The notes below the pieces were generated by a model. That model ran no database searches and was not told where the DNA came from. It saw only the letters and a program-made list of their open reading frames with translations. The translations under genes and the position numbers were made by a program. This document shows positions 24,057 to 32,584 of a DNA stretch of 64,000 nucleotides, in pieces (position 1 is the first letter of the stretch; each line of letters begins with the position of its first letter). Origin of the DNA: Parerythrobacter_A sp963799315 (GTDB taxonomy: Bacteria; Pseudomonadota; Alphaproteobacteria; Sphingomonadales; Sphingomonadaceae); NCBI GenBank assembly GCA_963799315.1, contig CAWCWP010000001.1, forward strand, positions 992,001-1,056,000. The letters are read 5' to 3'.

Positions 24057-25072
24057 GCCGAGATCCGTCCACGCGCAGCGCGCAGATCGGCGGAAACATT
24101 GGCATCGAACCATCGTGCGACGGGTGCCAGCGCGGGATGTTTCAAATCCTGCTCCAGCCAGTCCCAGACGCGCGGGATCATGTCGAGATAGCGGACCTTG
24201 CCGTCCCGCTGCGCAAGCCGGGTGAAGATACCCACGATCTTGGTGTTCCGCTGCGCACCCAGCACGGCGTAATCCGCCATGAATGCCTCGCCTTCGGCAT
24301 CGGAAAGCCCCGCCTTTTCAGCGTAATGGGCTAGCATGGCTTGCTCCAGAGCGGGCGATACATCGCGCCGTGCATCCTGCAACAGCGACACCAGATCATA
24401 CGCCCGATGGCCCGCCAGCGCGTCCTGAAAGTCGAGCAGCCCCTGCGGCCCCGTCCCGTCGGATTGCGGGCCGAGCAGCATGATATTCTCGGCATGATAG
24501 TCGCGCAGCACCGTCACCGCCGCGCCTTGCGACAGGACCGGCGCAAGTGCCTGCGTCCAGGCGCGCTGGAACGTGGAAGCATCGGCATCCAGACCGGCGC
24601 GCGGCATGAACCATTCGGTAAACAGGCCGGTTTCGCGCGCGTATGTCGGCGCGTCGTAGGGTGCGAACGGTCCGGCAGGCAGGCGGTGCAGATCGACCAG
24701 CGCATCGACGGCACCGGCATAGACCGCCCCTTCCGCCGCCGGGTTCGCATCCAGCCAGTCGCGCATCCGTGCCGTGCCGAAATCCTCGGTCAGCAGCCAG
24801 CCTGCCCCTGCATCTTCCGCCAGAATACGCGGCGCGCGCAGCCCGTTGTCCGACAGCCAGCGTGCTGCATCGAGAAAAGGCTTCGGGTCTTCCTCAGGCG
24901 GCGGCGCGTGCATCAGCATCGCGGTTCCCGACGGCTCGTTCGCCACATTGCGCAACCGGAAATAGCGCCGCGCCGAGGCATCGCCGGGAATGGGTTCGAC
25001 CACGGCGTCGCCCAGACCATTGGCGCGAAGAAAGTGATCCAGGCCGTCGGGCAAGATGTCGCTGTCGGTCAT
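24053..25072 (-). CDS. amgK: Anomeric MurNAc/GlcNAc kinase (AmgK-type aminoglycoside-phosphotransferase fold)
   Basis: A 339-residue phosphotransferase that would phosphorylate recycled MurNAc and GlcNAc at C1 for MurU. It has the nucleotide-binding stretch GDASARRYFRL, a brick-like WLLTEDFG hinge, the catalytic loop VLRDYHAENIMLL and the metal-binding GLLDFQDALAGHRAYDLVSLL. The start MTDSDILPDGLDHFL (25072) overlaps the tsaE stop as ATGA; an earlier ATG at 25090 would overlap tsaE by 22 bases. The end overlaps murU in the same way, so the two enzymes of the pathway are translationally coupled. Confidence 0.9.
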   Translation of the reverse strand: MTDSDILPDGLDHFLRANGLGDAVVEPIPGDASARRYFRLRNVANEPSGTAMLMHAPPPEEDPKPFLDAARWLSDNGLRAPRILAEDAGAGWLLTEDFGTARMRDWLDANPAAEGAVYAGAVDALVDLHRLPAGPFAPYDAPTYARETGLFTEWFMPRAGLDADASTFQRAWTQALAPVLSQGAAVTVLRDYHAENIMLLGPQSDGTGPQGLLDFQDALAGHRAYDLVSLLQDARRDVSPALEQAMLAHYAEKAGLSDAEGEAFMADYAVLGAQRNTKIVGIFTRLAQRDGKVRYLDMIPRVWDWLEQDLKHPALAPVARWFDANVSADLRAARGRISA

Positions 25073-25536
25073 CGCCAGCGGGTCTGCCATTGCCCGCCCG
25101 CTTCGACAATCGCCAAGCGCGATTGTTCACCGCCCTTGCCGTCTTTTTCCAGCGTTATCGCAAGGCACGCGGGATCATGTGCGAAGCCACCCGCATTTTC
25201 CGGCCATTCGGCGATCAGAACCGCGTCGCTCCGGTATTCGTCCAGCCCCAGCTCCTCTGCCTCCGCCGAACTTTCCAGCCGGTAGAAATCGGCATGGACC
25301 GCCGCCACCCGCATATCGGGCGCAGCGTAGCTTTCCAGGATGGTGAAGGTCGGCGACGGCACCTCGCCCGCGTGGCCCAATGCCCGCAGGATGGCGCGCG
25401 CGAGGGTCGTCTTGCCAGCACCGATGGGTCCGGTGAGCGCAACCACGTCGCCAATGCGAAGCTGCGCCGCAATGCGCGCACCCAGCGCGGCGGTTGCAGG
25501 CAAGTCCGGCAGGCGAACCGTGTCCAGGCGAGTCAC
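25069..25536 (-). CDS. tsaE: tRNA threonylcarbamoyladenosine biosynthesis ATPase TsaE
   Basis: A 155-residue P-loop ATPase that helps TsaB-TsaD form t6A at position 37 of ANN-reading tRNAs. Walker A is GPIGAGKTTLARAILRAL, followed by GEVPSPTFTILESY, VHADFYRLESSAEAEELGLD and the LIAEWPENAG motif. The ATG overlaps the divL stop and its stop overlaps the amgK start, both as ATGA. The family is 150-160 residues, so this is full length and unbroken. Confidence 0.95.
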   Translation of the reverse strand: MTRLDTVRLPDLPATAALGARIAAQLRIGDVVALTGPIGAGKTTLARAILRALGHAGEVPSPTFTILESYAAPDMRVAAVHADFYRLESSAEAEELGLDEYRSDAVLIAEWPENAGGFAHDPACLAITLEKDGKGGEQSRLAIVEAGGQWQTRWR

Positions 25537-27857
25537 GGCAGCAAGACCGTCGCGGTGGTTCCGGCGCCGGGTTCGGACACGATGTCCAGCGTGCCGCCAT
25601 GCGCCTCCACCAGTTCGCGCGCGAGCGGTATGCCGAGCCCGCTGCGTCCGCCCGTATCGCCCCCTTCCAGCGCCAGCTTCAGCGTGGCGGCATCCATCCC
25701 GCGCCCGTTATCGGAAATGACGATGCGCGCCCCGGCATCACTGCGCGACAGATCGACCAGGATCTTGCCCTTGTTTGCGGTAGCGGCAATCGCATTGTCC
25801 AACAGGTGGGCAATCGCGCGGCGCAGCTGGCGCGGGTCGGCGTCGATACGCCCGCTCGTGCGGCTTCCGCGCAAGTCCAGCGTGATACCGCCATCGCGGA
25901 TTGCCTGCTCGCGAGCGCGCACGATATCGGTGACGAAGGGCAGAAGATCGACCGGCTCGCGCGACAATGGCAGCAGTCCCGCCTCGCTTTGCGACAGGTC
26001 CAGCACATTCTCCACCTGCTCGGTCAGGCGGCCCACGGCAGTCAGGATCGCGGCAAGATATTCCTGCCCCTGCGGTTCCAGCTCCCCCGCCGCGCCCGAT
26101 TGCAACAGCTCCGCGAAGCCGCCGATCGTGGTCAGCGGGGTGCGCAATTCGTAGCTCATATTGGCGAGGAAGCGCGTCTTGACCGCATCCGCTTCCTCAA
26201 GCGCGGTATTGCGTTCGCGCAGCGCGGTTTCGGCCTGTTCGGTCGCCGTCACGTCCAGCACGGTCAGCAGGCCGTTGCCATCGGGCAGCGGCACGCCGGC
26301 AAACTCCAGCGTGCGGTCGTCCGCCATCGCGATGCGCCCGGCCTGCTCCTTGCGGTCCAGCGTGGCGGCGCGAATGACCTTGCCGATTTCCTCGATCCGG
26401 CGCGGGCTGCGCAGGTTGGGCTTGATCAATTCGAGCAATTCCTCGGCTGAAGGATGCGCGTCCAGCAGGTCGTCGGGAACGCCCCAGGTATCGGCAAAGC
26501 TGCGATTCCACAGTTGCAGATGCCCGTCGGGGGCGAAGACGGCCAGCGCCTCGAACAGGCTGTCGAACGTGGCGGTGCGGGTGCGCAGCAGCGTGTCGCG
26601 CGTGGCGGACAGGGCAAGGTGCTCGGTCTGGTCCTCCGCGATGAAGACCAGCCCACCATCGGGCATCGGCTGCGCCACGATGCGAAGGTGCGTGCCGTCG
26701 GACAACGGCCACTGTTCCTCCTGCGCCGCACCGCTGGTGAACCAATCCGCATGGTCGCCGCGCCATGCGGGAAAATCGCGCACTTCGGGCACGCGGCCAT
26801 CTTCGCGGGCGCGGGTCAGGAATTCCTCGAACCCCAACCCCTGCGCGATGACGCCCGAATTCAGTTTGAACAGGCGGCGATAGGGCAGGTTCGCAAACAC
26901 CAGCTGTCGCTTGGCGTCGAACTGGCCGACACCGATGCTGAGGTGATCCAGCACCGACCGCTGCGCCTCGCGGAAAGCGCGGAACACGCGGCGCTGCTCC
27001 TCGACTTCCTCGATATCGACGGCATAGCCTGCGATCCCGTCCTTGCCGATGGGCAAGTCGCTGACCCGCTGCGCGCGGCGCTCGCCATCAATGGTGGCGG
27101 CGACGATGCGTTCTATCGGCTCGCCGCGTTCCGCCGCCTGTCCCGATATCTGCGCCGCAGTCAGGCCGTCGACTGCCTCGATCAGCTCGACCTGGTCGCG
27201 CACGATGGTCTCGGCATCCTCGGCCCCGACCGCTTCGACATAGGCGGCGTTGACCAGCCGGATCGAAAGGTCGGTATCGCGGAACCACATCGGCACCGGC
27301 GCCGCCTCGATCAGCCCGACCAGCGCTGCAAAATCGGCGCGGGTCTCGGCGGCTTCGGTGCGCAGCGAGACAAGCGTGCCCTGGCTTTCGGTGAAATCGA
27401 ACACCCACACCAGCGCCGCGCCGCCGGGCGAGACTTGCGGATCGGCCAGCGCGCCCTGCAAAGCGATGCTGCGCTGCGACCCCTCCAGCGTCAGCGATAT
27501 GCGGAACGGCGCGCCCGTTTTCTGCGCGCGCACGACCGCTTCGGTCAACTCGGCAAGCTGGCTGGCGGTAAGGCCGGTGTCGCCCTCGCCCGCCAGTTCG
27601 GCGAGGAAGCGGGGCAGCGCGTCGAAACCCAGCCAGCCTGCCAGCCTGTCCGACCCTTCCAGCCGCCCGTCGGCGCGCACCAGCAGCGGGACCGCAGGGG
27701 CCTCGTCGATCATACGCGCCAGCCGCCGTGCCGCCTTGCGGCTGCCGTCCGCGCGACGCGCCCGGCTACTGGCGGCGATCATCATCCACGCTGCCCCGCC
27801 CGTCCACAGCGCGAGCAGCAGTCCGACGACGGCCAGAGCGGGGGGCGAAAGTTCCAT
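25533..27857 (-). CDS. divL: DivL-type atypical PAS sensor kinase with tyrosine phospho-site
   Basis: A 774-residue sensor kinase with one N-terminal membrane segment (residues 8-29), several PAS-like regions (about 47-160, 180-290, 300-410, 430-540), a coiled linker and a DHp/ATPase module. The DHp box is FLANMSYELRTPLTTIGGF: residue 569, codon TAC at 26151-26153, is Tyr where ordinary kinases have His. The ATPase boxes are intact: HLLDNAIAATANKG, ISDNGRGMDAA and GRSGLGIPLARELVEAHGG. Tyrosine at this site is the hallmark of Caulobacter DivL (769 residues, Tyr550), which works with DivK and CckA to control CtrA. Linkage to tsaE fits. The cell-cycle role is inferred by homology. First gene of the coupled block. 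Confidence 0.9.
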   Translation of the reverse strand: MELSPPALAVVGLLLALWTGGAAWMMIAASSRARRADGSRKAARRLARMIDEAPAVPLLVRADGRLEGSDRLAGWLGFDALPRFLAELAGEGDTGLTASQLAELTEAVVRAQKTGAPFRISLTLEGSQRSIALQGALADPQVSPGGAALVWVFDFTESQGTLVSLRTEAAETRADFAALVGLIEAAPVPMWFRDTDLSIRLVNAAYVEAVGAEDAETIVRDQVELIEAVDGLTAAQISGQAAERGEPIERIVAATIDGERRAQRVSDLPIGKDGIAGYAVDIEEVEEQRRVFRAFREAQRSVLDHLSIGVGQFDAKRQLVFANLPYRRLFKLNSGVIAQGLGFEEFLTRAREDGRVPEVRDFPAWRGDHADWFTSGAAQEEQWPLSDGTHLRIVAQPMPDGGLVFIAEDQTEHLALSATRDTLLRTRTATFDSLFEALAVFAPDGHLQLWNRSFADTWGVPDDLLDAHPSAEELLELIKPNLRSPRRIEEIGKVIRAATLDRKEQAGRIAMADDRTLEFAGVPLPDGNGLLTVLDVTATEQAETALRERNTALEEADAVKTRFLANMSYELRTPLTTIGGFAELLQSGAAGELEPQGQEYLAAILTAVGRLTEQVENVLDLSQSEAGLLPLSREPVDLLPFVTDIVRAREQAIRDGGITLDLRGSRTSGRIDADPRQLRRAIAHLLDNAIAATANKGKILVDLSRSDAGARIVISDNGRGMDAATLKLALEGGDTGGRSGLGIPLARELVEAHGGTLDIVSEPGAGTTATVLLP

Positions 27858-27927
27858 CGGCGCCTCCGCTATGCCGCAACGGCGCGCGATGCAACGGGTG
27901 CGCGGCCCTCATGCACGAAAGGCCATA

Positions 27928-27971
27928 CGCAAAAGGCCGCGCCACCCGGTTCGGGTGACGCGGCCTTTGCG
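27928..27971 (-). terminator. Hairpin terminator after ahcY
   Basis: A long stem pairs GCAAAGGCCGCG with CGCGGCCTTTTGC around an inner CACCCG/CGGGTG stem. It begins 17 bases past the ahcY stop. There is no long T run, so efficiency is uncertain, but position and stability fit a terminator between ahcY and the divL block. Confidence 0.7.
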
Positions 27972-27987
27972 TTTGTCAGAAGTGCGA

Positions 27988-29398
27988 TCAGTAGCGGTAG
28001 TGGTCGGGCTTGAACGGCCCTTCCTGCGGCACGCCGATGTAATCGGACTGCTTCTGGCTCAGCTGCGTCAGCATCACGCCCAGCTTGTCGAGATGCAGCG
28101 CGGCAACCTTTTCATCCAGATGCTTGGGCAGCACATAGACATCGTTCTTGTAGTTGTCGGTGTGCTTGAACAGCTCGATCTGGGCCAGCGTCTGGTTGGT
28201 GAAGCTGGCGCTCATCACGAAGCTGGGGTGCCCGGTGCCGCAGCCCAGGTTCACCAGGCGGCCCTTCGCCAGGATCAGGATGGACTTTGCCATCGGGGAA
28301 GGTGACGAGGTCGGTGCCTTCCTTGATTTCTTTCCAGTCGTAGTTGTCGAGCGCGGAAATCTGGATCTCGCTGTCGAAGTGGCCGATATTGCACACGATC
28401 GCCATGTTCTTCATCGCCTTCATATGTTCGGCGGTGATGACGTCTTCATTGCCGGTCGCGGTGCAGAAGATGTCGGCGCGCTTCACGCCTTCTTCCATCG
28501 TGACCACCTCGAACCCATCCATTGCCGCCTGAAGTGCGCAGATCGGATCGATTTCGGTGACCATGACGCGGGCACCGCCATCGCGCAGCGACTGGGCCGA
28601 GCCCTTGCCGACATCGCCATAGCCCGCGACGCAGGCAACCTTGCCGGCCAGCATCACGTCGGTTGCGCGGCGGATGGCATCGACTAGCGATTCCTTACAA
28701 CCGTACAGGTTATCGAACTTCGACTTGGTAACCGAATCGTTCACGTTGATCGCAGGGAACGGCAGCTTGCCGGCCTTGGCGATCTGGTACAGGCGCATGA
28801 CGCCGGTAGTGGTTTCCTCGGACACGCCCTTGATGTTGGCAACGGTATTGGTGAGGTAGCCGGGCTTCGCCTTGATGTAGGCTTTCAATGCCTTCTGCAT
28901 CTCGATTTCCTCGGCGTTCTGCGGGTCCGGCATCGTCTCGCCCGCTTCCATCCGTGCGCCCCACAGCGCGAACATGGTGGCATCGCCGCCATCGTCCAGG
29001 ATCATGTTGGTGGTCCGGTCGGCATCGTCCGCCGTCGTCCAGTCGAAGATGCGGCCGACATAGTCCCAGTAATCGGCCAGCGTTTCGCCCTTGATGGCGA
29101 AGACCGGGATGCCCTGATCGGCGATGGCGGCAGCGGCGTGGTCCTGCGTGGAGAAGATGTTGCAGGTGGCCCAGCGCACTTCGGCACCGAGCGCGGTCAG
29201 CGTTTCGATCAGCACGGCGGTCTGGATGGTCATGTGCAGCGACCCGGTGATGCGCGCGCCCTTCAGCGGCTTGGCATCGCCATATTCGTCACGCAGCGCC
29301 ATCAGGCCGGGCATTTCGGTTTCGGCGATGGCGATTTCGTCACGGCCGAACTGCGCCAGCGAAATGTCCTTGATGATGTAGTCTTGCTTGTCGGCCAC
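27988..29398 (-). CDS. ahcY: S-adenosylhomocysteinase (one frame change)
   Basis: AhcY hydrolyses S-adenosylhomocysteine to adenosine and homocysteine in the methyl cycle. It has GARITGSLHMTIQTAVLIET, WATCNIFSTQDHAAAAIA, INVNDSVTKSKFDNLYGC, the NAD-binding VAGYGDVGKGSAQSLR, VCNIGHFDSEI and the C-terminus KPDHYRY. The start is GTG (VADKQDYIIKD), chosen because AGGAG lies 8 bases before it. One extra base near 28285 breaks PDGK-SILILAKGRLVNLGCG; joined length is 469 residues, as usual for alphaproteobacteria. The 184-base upstream region is shared with a divergent peroxiredoxin gene. Confidence 0.96.
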
Positions 29399-29487
29399 GG
29401 GGTATCTCCTGAAAGTGGTGCGGCAGCCTGTGGCGGCCACCCGATTTGTGTTGCCGCGTCCTTAGCTTTTACGCCGTTCAGGGGCAA

Positions 29488-29507
29488 ATATAAAGTTATC
29501 TTTATAT
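29488..29507. promoter_or_regulatory. Perfect AT-rich palindrome between ahcY and peroxiredoxin gene
   Basis: Two 8-base arms, ATATAAAG and CTTTATAT, are separated by TTAT. It is almost pure AT in a GC-rich genome, 90 bases upstream of ahcY and 76 bases upstream of the peroxiredoxin ATG. It could be an operator or a promoter element for either gene. The adjacent gene makes a redox regulator such as OxyR possible, but the sequence is not a clear OxyR site. Confidence 0.5.
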
Positions 29508-29582
29508 CCTTGATTGTTGCCCGCGTGCGCAATCATCCTATATCGAATGCCAACTCCAATCCGCACACAAGGATATTACAAA

Positions 29583-30062
29583 ATGACCATTTCCGTTGGC
29601 GACACCCTGCCCGATGTGAAGCTCGCCAAAGCCGGTGCCGAAGGGCCCGAGCAAGTCCAGTCGAAGGATTTCTTTGCGGGCAAGACCGTGGCGCTGTTCT
29701 CCGTGCCCGGTGCCTTCACGCCGACCTGCTCGGCCAAGCACCTGCCCGGTTTCGTGGACAAGGCGGGCGACCTGAAAGCCAAGGGCGTGGACGAAATCGT
29801 CGGCACCGCCGTCAACGATGCGTTCGTGATGGGCGCATGGAATGCCGCCGCCGGGTCGGACGACATCACCATGCTGGCAGACGGCAATGCCGAATTCGTC
29901 GAGGCGCTGGGCCTGACGATGGACGGCAGCGGTTTCGGCATGGGCAAGCGCGGCCAGCGGTTCTCGATGGTGGTCGAGGACAATGTCGTGAAGCAACTGA
30001 ACGTCGAAGCGCCAGGCGACTTCTCCGTCAGCAGCGCAGACCACATGCTCGGCCAGATGTAA
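29583..30062 (+). CDS. Peroxiredoxin, Prx5-type
   Basis: A 159-residue thiol peroxidase of the Prx5 group. The peroxidatic cysteine is Cys49 in SVPGAFTPTCSAKHLPGF; the family segments GTAVNDAFVMGAW and RFSMVVEDNVV are present. No second cysteine is visible, so it should work as a 1-Cys enzyme with an external reductant, possibly a glutaredoxin or the glutathione system (gor lies at 54.8 kb). AAGGAT lies 8 bases before the ATG. A strong terminator follows. Divergent from ahcY. Confidence 0.93.
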   Translation: MTISVGDTLPDVKLAKAGAEGPEQVQSKDFFAGKTVALFSVPGAFTPTCSAKHLPGFVDKAGDLKAKGVDEIVGTAVNDAFVMGAWNAAAGSDDITMLADGNAEFVEALGLTMDGSGFGMGKRGQRFSMVVEDNVVKQLNVEAPGDFSVSSADHMLGQM

Positions 30063-30082
30063 GCCGGCACGTCCGACGATAT

Positions 30083-30116
30083 AAAAAGGGGCGGCCATTG
30101 TGCCGCCCCTTTTTTT
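30083..30116. terminator. Bidirectional intrinsic terminator
   Basis: Stem AAAAAGGGGCGGC pairs with GCCGCCCCTTTTT around a short loop, with a run of seven T on the plus strand and a matching A run for the minus strand. It sits between the convergent peroxiredoxin and TonB-receptor genes and can serve both. Confidence 0.93.
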
Positions 30117-30124
30117 GTGCGTGC

Positions 30125-32488
30125 CTAAAAGCGCACTTCGCCGGTGACGAACACACGGCGCGGGTCGCCGTAGAAACCGGTCAGCGTGCCTTCCAGACCA
30201 AGCGTCGGCGCAAATGGCTGTCCGTTGGTGCCGCCCGCCACGAAGTTGTAGCCCGACACGATGTAGCGTTTGTCGAACAGGTTCTTGCCGTGGACGCCAA
30301 TCGTGAACCGGTCCGCATTGTCGGTGAAGACGATGCTGGCATTGGCGAGCACGAACCCGTCCTGGTCGAGGAAGGGATTGGGCGTCTCGAACTGGCTCGC
30401 ATCGGAGCGCAGGGACAACCCGCCGATCAGATCGACCATTCCGGGGCCGACCGGCAAGCCTAGATCGAACCCGGCACTTAGCGTCACATCGGGTGTGTTC
30501 TGGAACACCCGCTCATCGGCGACATCGTTACCGAAATTGTCGATGAAGGTGTTGTATTCGGCATCCAGCACGCCGAGCGCGAAGTTCACGTTCAGGCGAC
30601 TGCCGGCTCCGGCAAAGTCGCGCCCGACCAGCGCGTTCGCTTCCAGTTCGATACCGTTCACATCGGCATCGCCCGCATTGGACGTGACGCCGATGAACTG
30701 GTCGTTCACGCCATCGCCCGTCGTGTCCACACCGATGGAGCCGGGGATCTGCACGTCGGTGTAATCGCCCTTGAAGATCGCGAAGGCGAGATTGAGGCGG
30801 TTGTCGAGCAATGACGCCTTGTAGCCCAGCTCGTAACTGTCGACCGTTTCCGGCGCGAACCGCAGGAACTGGAACTGGTCCTCGGCATCGACGACACCGT
30901 CACCGTCGAGGTCCGGCGCCTGGCTGGTCTGGCCGCGCGGATCGAACCCGCCGCCCTTGAAGCCGCGCGAATAGCTGAAATACAGGTTGTGGTCCGGTGT
31001 CGGCTTGAAACTGATCGAGGCGCGCGGCGTGAACTTCTTGAACGTCTCGCTGCCGTCGAAATCCGAAGTCACCGCGATGGCAGTGGCGGTCGATGGCGGG
31101 AACAGGTCGGAGAAGCCGCCGATGAAGGTCGTGCGCAGGACACGGCTGCTGCGTTTGTCATTGGTGTAGCGGCCACCGACGCTCAGGCTGAGGCGTTCGG
31201 TCAGGTCATAGGTGAAATCGCCGAACACCGACCACGTTTTGGTGTTCACATCGCCCAGCGTCTGCGCATTCAGCCCCGGAAGGCCGATCAGCGTGCCGGT
31301 GTTGAACAGCGCCACGTCGAAGGCGGTAAAGGCATTGGCATCGAGGTAATAGCCACCCAGCACGCCGCTCAACCGGTCGCCTTCATATAGCAGCTGCAAT
31401 TCCTGGCTGAACTGGTCGTTATTGTAAATTGCGGGCACATCGAGGTCGGCAGCAGGCAGGCTGTCAAAATCGATGGGCGAGGTCGAGCTGTCTTCGCGAT
31501 AGCCGGTAATGGATTTCAGGGTCAGCGTGTCGCTCAATTCGACCGCGATATTCAGCGCGCCGCCATAGGCTTCCACCTCCTGCTCGACCACATTAAGGCC
31601 GGCGCGCGTATCGAACACATCGTCCAGCACCGGTGCGCCGGTCAGCAAGCTCGTGATGAGGCGGGTGCCCTGGCGCGGATCGCTATCATCTTTGACGTAA
31701 TCGCCGGACAGCCGCGCGAAGACGGGGCCGCTTTCAAACTCAAGCGTGGCGCGCGCCGCGTATACATCCTTGTTGTAGTTCTCCACGTCGGGCTGCACCA
31801 GATTGTCTCCGAACCCGCCCCGGCTCAACCGCGCGCCGCTGGCGCCGAACCGCAGGCTGTCGGATACCGGCAACGATGCCGAAACCACCAGATCCGCTTG
31901 GTTGTAGGAGCCGTAGCTCGCCCGCACCTTCGCGGTCGGCGCGTCGGGTAAACGTGCGGTGACGTATTTGATCGCGCCGCCGATCGTGTTGCGGCCATAC
32001 AGCGTACCCTGCGGCCCGCGCAGCACCTCGATCCGCTCCACGTCGTAAATGTCCAGCACGGCGGCCTGCGGTCGATTGATATAGACATCGTCCACATACA
32101 GCCCGACGCCCGCCTCGAACCCCGCAACCGGATCCTGCTGCCCCACCCCGCGAATAAAGGCGGTCAGCGTCGTGTTGGTGCCACGGCTGACTTCCAGCGT
32201 GACGTTCGGCACATCCTCGCCGATTTCGGTTATTTCCAACGTGCCGGTGCGTGCCAATTGCTCGCCGGAAAATGCCGTCACGGCGACAGGAACGTCCAGC
32301 AGGCGTTCCTCTCGGCGACGCGCCGTGACCACGATGGGCGCACCGAATGCCCCGGCGGGCGTAGCGTCTTCGGTCACGACTTCAGCGGTGGCATTGTCGC
32401 CCGCATCCTGTGCAAACGCCGTCCCCGAAAACGCGGCGAAAGCGCAGCCGCAGAACATGGCGCGGCGAATCATGGTGAGGTTTGTCAT
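30125..32488 (-). CDS. TonB-dependent outer-membrane receptor
   Basis: A 787-residue receptor. A signal peptide (IRRAMFCGCAFAAFSGTAFA) precedes a plug domain with the TonB-box-like IVVTARRREERLLDVPVAVT, YVDDVYI, RIEVLRGPQGTLYGRNTIGG, and a barrel that ends in FVTGEVRF with the terminal Phe needed for outer-membrane insertion. The FGDFTYDLTERLSLSVGGRY and YFSYSRGFKGGGFDPR segments are typical of the abundant sphingomonad receptors for plant or aromatic compounds and siderophores; the substrate cannot be deduced. It contains two DxDGDGVxD-like stretches that may bind calcium. The gene is divergent from a TetR gene, which probably controls it. Confidence 0.93.
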   Translation of the reverse strand: MTNLTMIRRAMFCGCAFAAFSGTAFAQDAGDNATAEVVTEDATPAGAFGAPIVVTARRREERLLDVPVAVTAFSGEQLARTGTLEITEIGEDVPNVTLEVSRGTNTTLTAFIRGVGQQDPVAGFEAGVGLYVDDVYINRPQAAVLDIYDVERIEVLRGPQGTLYGRNTIGGAIKYVTARLPDAPTAKVRASYGSYNQADLVVSASLPVSDSLRFGASGARLSRGGFGDNLVQPDVENYNKDVYAARATLEFESGPVFARLSGDYVKDDSDPRQGTRLITSLLTGAPVLDDVFDTRAGLNVVEQEVEAYGGALNIAVELSDTLTLKSITGYREDSSTSPIDFDSLPAADLDVPAIYNNDQFSQELQLLYEGDRLSGVLGGYYLDANAFTAFDVALFNTGTLIGLPGLNAQTLGDVNTKTWSVFGDFTYDLTERLSLSVGGRYTNDKRSSRVLRTTFIGGFSDLFPPSTATAIAVTSDFDGSETFKKFTPRASISFKPTPDHNLYFSYSRGFKGGGFDPRGQTSQAPDLDGDGVVDAEDQFQFLRFAPETVDSYELGYKASLLDNRLNLAFAIFKGDYTDVQIPGSIGVDTTGDGVNDQFIGVTSNAGDADVNGIELEANALVGRDFAGAGSRLNVNFALGVLDAEYNTFIDNFGNDVADERVFQNTPDVTLSAGFDLGLPVGPGMVDLIGGLSLRSDASQFETPNPFLDQDGFVLANASIVFTDNADRFTIGVHGKNLFDKRYIVSGYNFVAGGTNGQPFAPTLGLEGTLTGFYGDPRRVFVTGEVRF

Positions 32489-32499
32489 CTTTTATCTCC

Positions 32500-32541
32500 C
32501 GTTGTGAACAACGTGGTATTGAAAGGTGAACCACCTTTCAA
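32500..32541. promoter_or_regulatory. Two palindromes between TonB receptor and TetR genes
   Basis: In the 96-base spacer there are two perfect inverted repeats. At 32500-32513 the arms are CGTTGT and ACAACG around GA. At 32519-32541 the arms are TTGAAAGGTG and CACCTTTCAA around AAC. A 10-base arm of this symmetry next to a TetR gene is what a TetR operator looks like. They lie 12 and 31 bases upstream of the receptor ATG, so bound repressor would block it. Confidence 0.7.
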
Positions 32542-32584
32542 GTTCAGCGTTGCCGTGCATTAGTTATGTTTGTAGGCGGCAGCA

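Noticed and set aside
29399..29487. Possible SAM- or SAH-sensing riboswitch in the ahcY leader
   Set aside because: The leader has GC-rich hairpin potential, but I could not match the conserved core of SAM-II, SAH or SAM/SAH riboswitches. A covariance-model search would decide.
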